Below, in pieces: positions 34,241 through 42,830 of a DNA stretch of 64,000 nucleotides; the first letter of the stretch is position 1; every line of letters starts with the position of its first letter. Source of the stretch: Rosistilla ulvae (lineage in GTDB: Bacteria; Planctomycetota; Planctomycetia; Pirellulales; Pirellulaceae); assembly GCF_007741475.1 (NCBI RefSeq), contig NZ_CP036261.1, forward strand, positions 1,612,001 to 1,676,000, given 5' to 3'. The notes under the pieces were generated by a model that had not been told where the DNA came from, did not search any database, and was given only the letters and a program-made list of their open reading frames with translations. The position numbers and the translations under genes are program-made.

Positions 34241-35059
34241 TCAAGCTCCCTGGAACCGTAACACCATCAACACATGCACTACGATGAAGACCAACATTGC
34301 CACGGTCAGCGCGATATGAATCGCCAGCCACATCCGCATTCGCAATTGTGTCGCATAGTGATAATCGAGGTCGTCGCGGTTGCGAATGAGTGCCGCCAAA
34401 CGGCCTGCGGCTTGTTTCACGTTGCTGGCGAAATAGCGATCCAGTTCGCCCAGTTCGGTCAGCAGTCGACGCTTGCGATGGCTGGTCGGGACCAACACAT
34501 ATGCGAGGCTCGGCCGCGTCGAAAAATAGTGTTGCAGACGCTCGCGATAAAACTTGGCGATCACCGGAACATCGCCCGTCTGGCCGACTTCGGTAACGAT
34601 CTCCGAAGCGCGATCGGCGATGGTGCGTCGGTGCCAACCGAAGCGATCGAAGCGGTATTCCCCCGCGATAGCAGTCAGTCGTTTCGCTCCGCGGCGGCTG
34701 ATCCAAACGCCATACAAACCGCTGCCGGCGACCGACAGGAAGAGCAGCGAAAGGGTCGATTCGAAAAAGCCCGAGGCGATCACGACGGGAACATGCATCA
34801 GATAGATCGCCAACGCAAACAGGCCGGTGTAGATGTGAAACTGAGTCCAAACACGGACCGGCAGGATCGGCAGCATCACCAGTTTTTTACGCAGCCCCAG
34901 CAGCATCAGCAGTCCGACACTGGCCAACAGAGTCCAGCCGGTCGCCATCGATGCGTGACCGAGTCGCTGGCGGATCAGCCAGGTGGCAACCGCTGCGATC
35001 AAGACAGCAATCGCTGTGATCGAGAGTGCGATCGTTCGTCGAGTTCGTTTGTGAAGCAT
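34241..35059 (-). CDS. Multi-TM cytochrome b-like membrane protein
   Basis: 272 residues from the ATG at 35059, which has AAGGTGA eight bases upstream; an in-frame GTG at 35071 is possible. It has about five TM helices. Candidate haem-ligand histidines lie in the TM helices: FHIYTG, YLMHVP, LAIHIALT and VVHVLM, two pairs spaced as expected for two b-haems. A soluble loop (about residues 125-215, rich in Arg and Tyr) separates the third and last helices. The layout is like ferric-reductase or thiosulfate-reductase-type cytochrome b subunits. It lies between the ferredoxin-type and decahaem genes and so probably passes electrons across the inner membrane between them. Confidence 0.72.
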   Translation of the reverse strand: MLHKRTRRTIALSITAIAVLIAAVATWLIRQRLGHASMATGWTLLASVGLLMLLGLRKKLVMLPILPVRVWTQFHIYTGLFALAIYLMHVPVVIASGFFESTLSLLFLSVAGSGLYGVWISRRGAKRLTAIAGEYRFDRFGWHRRTIADRASEIVTEVGQTGDVPVIAKFYRERLQHYFSTRPSLAYVLVPTSHRKRRLLTELGELDRYFASNVKQAAGRLAALIRNRDDLDYHYATQLRMRMWLAIHIALTVAMLVFIVVHVLMVLRFQGA

Positions 35060-35080
35060 TAGGGTTATCACCTTCGAGGG

Positions 35081-36808
35081 CTAACGGCGTCGGCTGATCC
35101 AATCGCTAAGATCTTCCAAGTTGCCCAGATCGATCCGGACCAAGGCGTCGTGTGGACAGGCGTTCTGGCAAGCGGGCCCCGAGGGTTGCGATTGGCAGAG
35201 GTCACATTTGGTGGCTTTCATGATCGGCAAGCCGGCCGATTCGTCGAAATACATCCGACCCTTGGGATCGCGCATCGTCCGCATCTGAATGTTTTCATAA
35301 GGGCACGACGCGGCGCAAGTGCCACATCCGATGCAGATGTTTTCGTGGACCGAGACCGTGCCGGTTTCGGAATGCCGTGAGATCGCTCCGGTGGGACAGC
35401 CGATCATGCAGACCGGGTCGGCGCAGTGCATGCAAGCCTGCGTAAACTGAATCCCATCGTTCGTTGGTCCGCTGCGTGTGAACCGCGGATTGCCGTCATG
35501 GGTCGTAGCACACGCTTTGACGCAATCGTCGCAGCGGGTGCAGGCGTTCAGATCGATCACCATCGCTTGGCGACCGTTGTTCAGTCGTTCCTGGACGATA
35601 AATTCCAACATTCCAGTCGGCACTTGCGACGCGATGTCGTGCCGGGCGCGGGCTTGTTGATCGTCGCGAGAGATCGGATCGGGCAGCTCGGTCCGCCGGA
35701 TGTACGGAAGCACGTATTCCGCGACGACTTCGATCGGGATGTGCAACGTGTCGACAAAGCCGACAGCTCGCAAAGATTCCTGCAGCGTGACCGGAGCTTG
35801 ATTGGAATCGCGGTAGGTGTTGTGAACGATCTCGCGGAGGCCAAACATATGGCCTTTGCCAAGATAAGCCAGCGTGCGATGCCCTTCACCGTAGCGAGAG
35901 CAGACGCGGGCGAAACCGCTGCGGATCAGCAACAGGTCGGTCGGCAGATGCCCTTCCATTGCGACAAGCGGTTCCGATTCGATCTGTTCGACCGGTTTCA
36001 GTTTCCGCGTGCGGCGGTAATCGGAATGCCATTCGAGTCGACCGAAGGAGCGCAACAGCGTCGCGTCGGCTACTTTTTGAAGACAGTTCTCCGGCAGGAA
36101 GCGGAACAGTGGCGTTTCCCGCAAGTGAATCATCAGCCAGTTGGTGCGGTAGTTTTGTTCCAGCTGTTGGGCCAAAACGCGATCGCGTCGCAACAGACGC
36201 AAGCCCTGCCAGCGGACTTCGACAAGCGTTGCATGGCTGTCGGCGACGACGGTCGCCGTCCGCGGGGCGCGATACATCGCCGCGACTTCACCAAACATTT
36301 CACCGGGGCCGATCTGGAGCGTTCGTTCGTGCGTGACGACGCCATCGAAGTCTTGCAAAAAGATCGACGCCGTATCGCCGTGCTGCTGGACTCGCGACGA
36401 TCCGCCGGGCGTGATCTGATCGACGGTCCGGACCTCGGGAAATTGAGGCTGCTTCCAGAGTGCGGAGATCGCCGAGAACCAGCTCTTCTGTTTGGCGGTC
36501 GTGCGGCCGAGCGACTGCGGTGGCAATTGCCCCAACACAACGCGGACACTGCCGGCGAGGACCAGGAACGCACTGTTGCCATAATCCCCTTCGCGAACGA
36601 TCACTTCGCCCGGTTGCACCTTGCGAATTCGGCAATCGTTACGGAGCACTCCATCCAACGGCGTGTTAGCCGGGAACGCCGACTTGTCCATTTCGGAGAA
36701 TGGAGGCAGCGAACTGAGCCATTGCACGTCGCGCTCGAGCATGTCGGGATCAAAGGGTTGATCCCAACGCTGCGGTCTACGTATTTCGACGGTCGAGGTG
36801 GTTCCCAT
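35081..36808 (-). CDS. Fusion of two cyclic-nucleotide-binding domains and a four-cluster ferredoxin
   Basis: 575 residues from the ATG at 36808; an upstream in-frame start at 36937 adds an unlikely extension. Residues about 50-200 and 245-385 are cNMP-binding (CRP-type) domains: VREGDYGNSAFLVLAGSVRVV and GEMFGEVAAMYRAPRTATVVA in the first, LPTDLLLIRSGFARVC in the second. The C-terminal 170 residues hold four ferredoxin-like Cys sets: CTRCDDCVKAC, CMHCADPVCMIGCP, CIGCGTCAASCP and CDLC...CQNACP, the pattern of DmsB/NrfC/HybA electron-transfer subunits. There is no DNA-binding helix-turn-helix, so this is not a CRP-type regulator but a redox protein that may be gated by a cyclic nucleotide. It is first in the operon with cytochrome b and the decahaem cytochrome. 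Confidence 0.85.
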   Translation of the reverse strand: MGTTSTVEIRRPQRWDQPFDPDMLERDVQWLSSLPPFSEMDKSAFPANTPLDGVLRNDCRIRKVQPGEVIVREGDYGNSAFLVLAGSVRVVLGQLPPQSLGRTTAKQKSWFSAISALWKQPQFPEVRTVDQITPGGSSRVQQHGDTASIFLQDFDGVVTHERTLQIGPGEMFGEVAAMYRAPRTATVVADSHATLVEVRWQGLRLLRRDRVLAQQLEQNYRTNWLMIHLRETPLFRFLPENCLQKVADATLLRSFGRLEWHSDYRRTRKLKPVEQIESEPLVAMEGHLPTDLLLIRSGFARVCSRYGEGHRTLAYLGKGHMFGLREIVHNTYRDSNQAPVTLQESLRAVGFVDTLHIPIEVVAEYVLPYIRRTELPDPISRDDQQARARHDIASQVPTGMLEFIVQERLNNGRQAMVIDLNACTRCDDCVKACATTHDGNPRFTRSGPTNDGIQFTQACMHCADPVCMIGCPTGAISRHSETGTVSVHENICIGCGTCAASCPYENIQMRTMRDPKGRMYFDESAGLPIMKATKCDLCQSQPSGPACQNACPHDALVRIDLGNLEDLSDWISRRR

Positions 36809-36950
36809 CCATGGGTCTCGCTGAAAGTGGGGGAGAGTGAAGTAGCGGCATTTTGAAGGAGATCGCTGGCCTGCGTCAATGCTATAAATTTTGCTTTCGT
36901 AGGCATAGGGAAACGTGAGGAATTGTCGTGGTTTCACTCGGCAGCGGCTG

Positions 36951-37488
36951 CTTCACCCTCCCCCAAACGCAGTTTGCGGGGGAGGGTCGAACGAGCGCAG
37001 CAATGTTCGGGGAGGGGCGTTTTGCGAGTCAATCCGCGTTGGACGCCTCTGGCGTTCCCTCCCCGGAAAACTCGCTGAACGCTTGTTTTTCGACCCTCCC
37101 AGCTTCGCCGGGCGGGTGCAGGTTGGTATTACTTCACCCTCTCCCAAACGCAGTTTGCGGGGGAGGGTCGAACGAGCGTAGCGATGTTTGGGGAGGAGCG
37201 TTTTACGAGTCAATCCGCGTTGGACGCCTCTGGCGTTCCCTCCCCGGAAAACTTGCTAGACGCTTGTTTTCCGACCCTCCCAGCTTCGCCGGGCGGGTGC
37301 AGTTAGCAAATCATTTCACCCTCCCCCAAACGTAGTTTGCGGGGGAGGGTCGAACGAGCGCAGCCATGTTCGGGGAGGGGAGTTTTGCGAGTCAATCCGC
37401 GTTGGACGCCTCTGGCGTTCCCTCCCCGGAAAACTTGCTAGACGCACGTTTTCCGACCCTCCCAGCTTCGCCGGGCGGGTGCAGGTTG
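36951..37488. repeat. Three tandem copies of a ~181-bp nested inverted-repeat element
   Basis: Units start at 36951, 37132 and 37314 (period 181-182 bp) and are highly similar. Each starts with a palindrome (CCCTCCCCCAAAC... pairing with ...GTTTGCGGGGGAGGG; 36957-36987 in unit 1). Each also has outer arms GGGAGGGTCGAA (36980-36991) and TTCGACCCTCCC (37089-37100), inner arms CGGGGAGGG (37008-37016) and CCCTCCCCG (37057-37065), and a small central hairpin ACGCC-TCT-GGCGT. The block sits between the redox operon and the fliA terminator. Open frames across it shift between units, so it is not coding. It resembles a MITE or structured RNA unit. Confidence 0.88.
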
Positions 37489-37543
37489 TGGTTGGCAAAT
37501 GTCACCAGGCCCCGCGGATACCATTGCCTGTTACCGGAAACGA

Positions 37544-37575
37544 CAAAAGGCGACCCCGTGGAGGGTCGCCTTTTG
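37544..37575 (-). terminator. Rho-independent-type terminator of the flagellar cluster
   Basis: CAAAAGGCGACCC at 37544-37556 pairs perfectly with its complement at 37563-37575, 13 bp with a 6-nt loop, followed on the minus strand by TTTTG. It lies 37 bp after the fliA stop codon. Confidence 0.75.
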
Positions 37576-37611
37576 CGAGCGTATCGATTGCGTGGGCAGA
37601 TTGCTTAAGGA

Positions 37612-38406
37612 CTAGGCGCCGAATTCGACGCGGCGTGGGCCCAGTTGTTGCTGTAGGCGGGCAACAATGCTGCTGTGCATCTGGCTGACGCGACTTTCCG
37701 AAAGGTCCAGCGTCGCGCCGATCTCTTTCATCGTCAGCTCTTCATAATAATACAGAATGATGATCAGACGCTCGTTGCGGTTGAGCCCCTTGGTGACCAA
37801 ACGCATCAGGTCGTTCTTTTGCACACGACGCGTTGGGTCTTCACCCTTCTTGTCTTCGAGGACGTCGATTTCGCGAACGTCTTTGTAGCTGTCGGTCTCG
37901 TACCATTTCTTGTTCAGACTGACCAAACCGACGGCGTTGGCTTCCTGCTGCCACTTTTCCACTTCGGGAACGGTGATCTGCATGAACTCCGACAGTTCTT
38001 GAACGGTTGGAGCACGACCGTGCTTTTCGTTCAATTTCTTGTTCGCTTCGTTCAACTTGCTCGCTTTGCTGCGAACCAAACGAGGAACCCAGTCCATCGA
38101 ACGGAGTTCATCGAGCATCGCACCGCGAATACGCGGAACGCAGTAGGTTTCAAACTTGACACCGCGGGAGCGGTCGAACGCATCGATCGCGTCCAGCAAG
38201 CCGAAGATACCTGCGCTGATCAGGTCGTCCAGTTCCACGCCTTCGGGCAACCGCTGCCAGATGCGTTCGCCGTTGTAGCGAACCAAAGGCATGTAGTTTT
38301 CAACCAGGCGGTTTCGCAGGTACTCATCGCGCACCTCCGGATTTGCCTTGTATTGGTCCCAAATCTCTTGGATTTCTTCTAATTCAGCTGCCGTCTTCGT
38401 TGCCAT
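37612..38406 (-). CDS. fliA: RNA polymerase sigma factor FliA/WhiG (sigma-28 family)
   Basis: A 264-residue sigma-70-family factor of the flagellar/sporulation FliA-WhiG class. Region 2 is visible in LVENYMPLVRYNGERIWQRL, DDLISAGIFGLLDAIDAFD and FETYCVPRIRGAMLDELRSMDWVPR, the last being the conserved FliA signature of region 2.4. Region 3 is KHGRAPTVQELSEFMQI and region 4 ends LTMKEIGATLDLSESRVSQMHSSIVARLQ. It directs transcription of late flagellar genes. It is last in the flhA-flhF-orf-fliA cluster, with GGAGG six bases before the ATG and a good terminator after the stop. No flgM anti-sigma gene is nearby. Confidence 0.95.
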   Translation of the reverse strand: MATKTAAELEEIQEIWDQYKANPEVRDEYLRNRLVENYMPLVRYNGERIWQRLPEGVELDDLISAGIFGLLDAIDAFDRSRGVKFETYCVPRIRGAMLDELRSMDWVPRLVRSKASKLNEANKKLNEKHGRAPTVQELSEFMQITVPEVEKWQQEANAVGLVSLNKKWYETDSYKDVREIDVLEDKKGEDPTRRVQKNDLMRLVTKGLNRNERLIIILYYYEELTMKEIGATLDLSESRVSQMHSSIVARLQQQLGPRRVEFGA

Positions 38407-38508
38407 CCAAATCCTCCGTGATCTTCACCGGCACGTTTTCATATGAACCTCTCTCCGCTGCTAGCATCCATGCCGCTGACGAAAAGAAATTCAGTTTGCC
38501 CACAAACG

Positions 38509-38874
38509 CTATGACGTGCGGGAATTTTGTTTATCGGCTTCCATTTCGTTGAAGTGCTCAATCACCTCAGCCAAACGTTGCCTAAATCGAACTTCCACTG
38601 TTTGACATATCACTTGGTCCGCGATCGCACCGATGATGTAACCGACACCACTGGCCACGACCATACCAAACAGCCCTAACGTTACGACAGACGAAAGATC
38701 GTCGCTGTTGATAGCACCTCGTAAGGCGATCAGTCCGAGAGCCATCGCTCCGAGCGAAACCGCATACGATCGAGCCACCAGGTGGATCCTCCGACACCAA
38801 ACGTCAAAGCTGTGCGATACATTCCCACAGGGGAAAGGTCGCCGCTTTACTGGTATCGTCCACATCGCGTTCAC
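38509..38874 (-). CDS. Small hypothetical membrane protein in the flagellar cluster
   Basis: Up to 121 residues; the 5' end is a GTG at 38874 with an ATG at 38865, and no start has a clear Shine-Dalgarno, so the N-terminal 30 residues are uncertain. Two TM helices (SLGAMALGLIAL and LGLFGMVVASGVGYIIGAIA) are followed by a charged helix (VRFRQRLAEVIEHFNEMEADK) predicted in the cytoplasm. It occupies the position between flhF and fliA where flhG (fleN) is usual in many bacteria, but shows no ATPase motif. A role in flagellar assembly is suggested only by position. Confidence 0.65.
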   Translation of the reverse strand: MNAMWTIPVKRRPFPCGNVSHSFDVWCRRIHLVARSYAVSLGAMALGLIALRGAINSDDLSSVVTLGLFGMVVASGVGYIIGAIADQVICQTVEVRFRQRLAEVIEHFNEMEADKQNSRTS

Positions 38875-38983
38875 TTGTTCAGTCCGTTCGATCAGATTCT
38901 AAAAATTTTATTTTAGTGCGGGCGAGTTAAATCCGACTCTCGGAAGTTTTTGCTCGCCTATGGCATCTTTTTTGCGTAGTTTT

Positions 38984-40303
38984 CTAGTTTGATGGCAAGA
39001 GCAAATTGCGCGATTGCGTAGATTTTGTTGCCAACGTTGAGCCCTTTAAATTCGCCTGGCTGGCGCCACTTGCGCGATCATCCGGCGGCGGCAGCATGTC
39101 GCCGTCGGAAGTCTGCGGCGGCAGCGGAGAAGCGTCATCATTTGTTTCGTTTGGTTCGCCGCTTCGCAAGCCGAGAGCCAGGTCGACCAAGCGGCTTGGT
39201 TGCGGCAGATCGATGTCGTCGGGAACGTTTTGTCCCGTCGTGACGTAGCTGATCGGGGGAACGCCCGGGCCAGCAAACCGCATCAGATCGGGCTGCTGTT
39301 GGACTTCATCTAACTTGGAAACGATCACCGCACCGGGACACAGGACCGCAAAGTTTTCGATCGCCGATTCGATCGCCGACCGCGACGACGTGGCAGACAA
39401 TACTAAATGAGTTTCTTGGGGCTGGGCATGAGCCAGCAGTTTTCGGGTGACTTCCAGTTGTTGGATGTCGCGCGGGCTGCGACCCACGGTATCGATCAGG
39501 ATCAGATCGACATCGCTCAGCCGAGCGATCGCCGCTCGCATTTCGTCCGCTCCCGAAACGACTTCCATCGGCAGCTGCATGACCTGAGCATATTTATGCA
39601 GTTGGTCGACCGCGGCGATGCGGAAGGTGTCGATCGTGATCAGACCGACGTTCCGTTTTTCCAGCAGCCGGAATCCGGCGGCTAGCTTGGCGATCGTTGT
39701 TGTTTTGCCAACGCCCGTGGGGCCGACTAGAGCGACGATCCGTTGTCCCTCTTGGGGAACATCGATCGGGCCGGTCGTGCGAAATCGTTTGCGGAGCGCT
39801 TGTCGCAGCACGGGGATCAGATCCTCGTCGGCCGTTGCGTCGTCGATCGGCGACTGGCTGGCGATGTATTCGGCGCTGGCCGAATCGAGTCCTTGAGCGA
39901 TCAAGGCTTGGGCGACCCGCGAATTCGATTGGCTTGCGGGTGCGGTCGCTGGCGTTGGTGCGGGTGCGGTCGTCTTCGACTGTTCTAATGCCTGAACGAC
40001 CTGCGATAGCCGATTGACTTGTTCGGTTAAGTGTTGAACTTGTGGCGAGGTGGTCTGCGCCGCGGGTGCAGGCGTTGGCGGCGAATCGATCCGGCGAGCT
40101 GCTGGCGGGCTGGATGTTCGCTGGTTGACGACCGGTTTGGGTTTCAAGCCGGCGGTGACTTCGACGTGCGATTTACCAAGCAGTCCAAAGATGCCGCGAT
40201 GGACGTCGCGCGTATGCAGAACCGTCGCGTCGCTACCCATCTGACGACGGATCTCGGCGAGCGCTTCCTGCAGCGTCGGGGCTTGGAAAGTGCGAATGTG
40301 CAT
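38984..40303 (-). CDS. flhF: Flagellar biosynthesis GTPase FlhF
   Basis: A 439-residue SRP-family GTPase that helps place and number flagella at the pole. The N-terminal B domain begins MHIRTFQAPTLQEALAEIRRQMG, followed by a Pro/Ala-rich linker (residues about 60-125) and the NG domain. G motifs: G1 GPTGVGKTTT (194-203), DTFRIAAVDQL, DTVGRSP and TKLDE-like VSKLDE. The usual TASGR-like insert is absent. It lies 88 bp after flhA and precedes the small membrane-protein gene and fliA. Confidence 0.94.
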   Translation of the reverse strand: MHIRTFQAPTLQEALAEIRRQMGSDATVLHTRDVHRGIFGLLGKSHVEVTAGLKPKPVVNQRTSSPPAARRIDSPPTPAPAAQTTSPQVQHLTEQVNRLSQVVQALEQSKTTAPAPTPATAPASQSNSRVAQALIAQGLDSASAEYIASQSPIDDATADEDLIPVLRQALRKRFRTTGPIDVPQEGQRIVALVGPTGVGKTTTIAKLAAGFRLLEKRNVGLITIDTFRIAAVDQLHKYAQVMQLPMEVVSGADEMRAAIARLSDVDLILIDTVGRSPRDIQQLEVTRKLLAHAQPQETHLVLSATSSRSAIESAIENFAVLCPGAVIVSKLDEVQQQPDLMRFAGPGVPPISYVTTGQNVPDDIDLPQPSRLVDLALGLRSGEPNETNDDASPLPPQTSDGDMLPPPDDRASGASQANLKGSTLATKSTQSRNLLLPSN

Positions 40304-40391
40304 CGTCGGTTACTCCTCGTACGGCTGGCCGAGGCGTCTGTTCGCTGTGTGGAATTGTGTACGTGTCATTTTAAAAATCGAAGCGATTCGG

Positions 40392-42497
40392 TTAGCCCTG
40401 GGCCTTTGGGTCGGTCGGTTTTTCTTTCGCCGGCGGATCGGTGACAAGGCCGATCGATTCGATTGCTGTGTCTTGAGTGATCTCGTTGTACGAAAGGATG
40501 TGGATACGAGGCAACGACGAATTTGTCAATTGCTTCAGACCGGGGCGAATTCGTGGGCTGACCAAGACCACCGGCGGATGCCCCGCCGCGGTCAACTTCT
40601 TCAGTTCCTCACCCAATCGGTTGCAGGTGACGTCGACGGCCGCAGGGGACATGCGAATGAACAGGCCGCGATCGTTGTGTTCGATCCCCGCGGCGATCCG
40701 ATCTTCCAGCGCCGGATCCATCGTCACGACGTGCAGTCGACTGTGTTCGTCTCGATATCGCGTGCTGATCGTTCGCGCCAAGCGATGGCGAACGTATTCG
40801 GTCAGCCAAACAGGGTCTTTGGTTTTGGGAGCGTAATCGCCGAGGGTCTCGAGGATCGTGGAGAGCTGGCGGATCGGGATGTCTTCGCGAAGCAGCATCT
40901 GCAGCACCTGCTGCACCTCGGCCAGCTTCATCACGCCGGGGACCAATTCGTCGACAACTGTCGGAGCCGACTTTTGCAATTCGTCGATCAGGTGTTTGGT
41001 CGCATCGCGTGACAGAAGTTCTTCGGCGTGGCGTTTGGCGATCATCTTTAGATGCGTCGTGATCACGCTGCCCGGTTCGGCGATTCGATATCCGTAGATC
41101 ATCGCTTGTTCGCGACGCGTTGGATCGATCCAGACCGCGGGCTGGTTGTACATCGGGTCGCGCGTCTGTTGCCCTTCGATCGCTCCGGTCGTCATCCCTT
41201 GATCCATCGCCAGCAGATGCCCGGGTTGGACCATTCCGTTGGCGACTGGATTCCCGGCGATGCGGATCTCGTATTTGTAGTCGGGCATGTTGCGATTGTC
41301 GCGAACGCGGACCTTCGGCAGGATGATGCCGATGTCCGACGCGATCTGGTTGCGGATGCCGCTGATCCGCTCCATCAAGTCGCCTCCCTTGGCGGGACTG
41401 GCCAGTGGGATCAGTTCCAGTCCCAGGTTGACCTCCATTGGATCGATCGCCAGTCGATCTTCGACGCGCGGTTCTTCGGGGGCCGCTTTGGCGGCGGCTT
41501 CGTCGGCCGATTGCTGCTGTTGGCGATTCTCTTTATCGATCGCCGAGCGGTTCATGACGACGGCTAGTCCGATACATCCGAGCCCGATCGTGGCCATCGG
41601 CAGGGTCGGCAGATTGGTCATCAACATGATGAACAAGAACGCGCCGGCGACTGTTAAAACGCGGGGATTACTGAACAGCTGGGTCAGGAACTCGACCGGC
41701 AGATTCGATTTTTGTGTGCTTCGCGTGACCAACAACGCCGCGGCCAACGAGATCAGCAGCGCGGGAACTTGGCTGACCAGACCATCGCCGATCGTCAATT
41801 TGGTAAAGAGCGCCGCCGCATCCGACAGGCTCATCCCCGCCTGCACGATACCGACATACAGACCGCCGATCACGTTGATCACGGTGATGATAATGCCGGC
41901 GATCGCATCGCCGCGGACGAACTTATTGGCACCGTCCATCGCACCGTAGAAGTCGGCTTGATTGGTGACGTCCAGCCGCCGTTGTTGAGCTTCTTTTTCG
42001 TCGATGATCCCCGCACTCAGATCGGCGTCGATCGCCATCTGTTTACCTGGCATCCCGTCCAATGCAAAACGGGCGGCGACTTCACTGATCCGGGTCGAAC
42101 CCTTGGTGATCACGACAAATTGGATCACGACGATGATCACAAAGATGATCAACCCAACCTCGACTCGGTCACCCGAGACAAACTCGCCGAAACTCTGGAT
42201 CACGCCGCCAGCGGCTTCCATCTGCCGATCCCCCGCTCCGGTCAAAATCAACCGAGTGGTGGCAACATTTAGCACCAAGCGAGCTAGTGTTGTAGCTAAT
42301 AAGAGGGACGGGAAGACGCTGAACTCCAGCGGACTGGGGACATAGACGGTGGTCAGCAGCACGATCACCGCGATCGTGATGTTCGCCGACAGCAGGATAT
42401 CCATCAGCCCCGGCGGCAGCGGAACCAAAATAACTACCAAAGAGCCAATGATGCCCAGAGGTAGGATGAGGTCTCGGTAGCGAAGCAGCAGGTTCAT
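40392..42497 (-). CDS. flhA: Flagellar export apparatus protein FlhA
   Basis: A 701-residue inner-membrane subunit of the flagellar type III export gate. About eight TM helices occupy residues 1-320 (starting LILPLGIIGSLVVILVPL), with the conserved cytoplasmic FHIPEP loop region ARFALDGMPGKQMAIDADLSAGIIDEKEAQQRR. The C-terminal cytoplasmic domain (residues about 340-680) docks export chaperones and includes YGYRIAEPGSVITTHLK and RLARTISTRY. Length is standard for FlhA. It is the first gene of flhA-flhF-orf-fliA; flhB and fliPQR are not in the window. Confidence 0.95.
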   Translation of the reverse strand: MNLLLRYRDLILPLGIIGSLVVILVPLPPGLMDILLSANITIAVIVLLTTVYVPSPLEFSVFPSLLLATTLARLVLNVATTRLILTGAGDRQMEAAGGVIQSFGEFVSGDRVEVGLIIFVIIVVIQFVVITKGSTRISEVAARFALDGMPGKQMAIDADLSAGIIDEKEAQQRRLDVTNQADFYGAMDGANKFVRGDAIAGIIITVINVIGGLYVGIVQAGMSLSDAAALFTKLTIGDGLVSQVPALLISLAAALLVTRSTQKSNLPVEFLTQLFSNPRVLTVAGAFLFIMLMTNLPTLPMATIGLGCIGLAVVMNRSAIDKENRQQQQSADEAAAKAAPEEPRVEDRLAIDPMEVNLGLELIPLASPAKGGDLMERISGIRNQIASDIGIILPKVRVRDNRNMPDYKYEIRIAGNPVANGMVQPGHLLAMDQGMTTGAIEGQQTRDPMYNQPAVWIDPTRREQAMIYGYRIAEPGSVITTHLKMIAKRHAEELLSRDATKHLIDELQKSAPTVVDELVPGVMKLAEVQQVLQMLLREDIPIRQLSTILETLGDYAPKTKDPVWLTEYVRHRLARTISTRYRDEHSRLHVVTMDPALEDRIAAGIEHNDRGLFIRMSPAAVDVTCNRLGEELKKLTAAGHPPVVLVSPRIRPGLKQLTNSSLPRIHILSYNEITQDTAIESIGLVTDPPAKEKPTDPKAQG

Positions 42498-42830
42498 GAA
42501 TCGATTGATCGCAAACTTGGGTTCTATCGATGCCCCATTGGACTGGACTAGGAATTTTCCTGGTCGAATGACAGTCGCGAGGCGGCAGGAGAGTAGCCAA
42601 TCGCTTGCCTAGGGTCCAGATCGTTTGTGATGGATTCGCGCAAGTTGTCTGAAGACAATGGTTTGCGTGTTTTGCGATGCGGTTAGAGCCGCACGTCCAA
42701 AAGAAGTTCAAAGAATTTTGTCGATTCTTTGTCGCTTTTTCACGCCTCAACGCATTAGTGAAATAGCAAGCCAAGTTTTTAATAAATTGAACTCTCCCGA
42801 TTGGGGGGGCATTCAGACAGGTTGACCCAC
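42498..42830. other. Divergent region between flhA and the kinase gene
   Basis: 333 bp. It should carry promoters for flhA and for the kinase. I found no convincing sigma-28 or sigma-54 element; an AT-rich stretch just before the kinase gene (42715-42790) is the likeliest promoter site. Confidence 0.45.

Noticed and set aside
35426-36856. 476-codon plus-strand open frame opposite the cNMP/ferredoxin gene
   Set aside because: The minus-strand frame contains complete ferredoxin motifs; the plus frame has none.
36928-37335. 135-codon open frame across the tandem repeat
   Set aside because: The reading frame differs between successive repeat units, so the repeats are not conserved as protein.
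36951-37488. CRISPR array
   Set aside because: Only three units of about 181 bp with direct abutment, no unique spacers and no cas genes.
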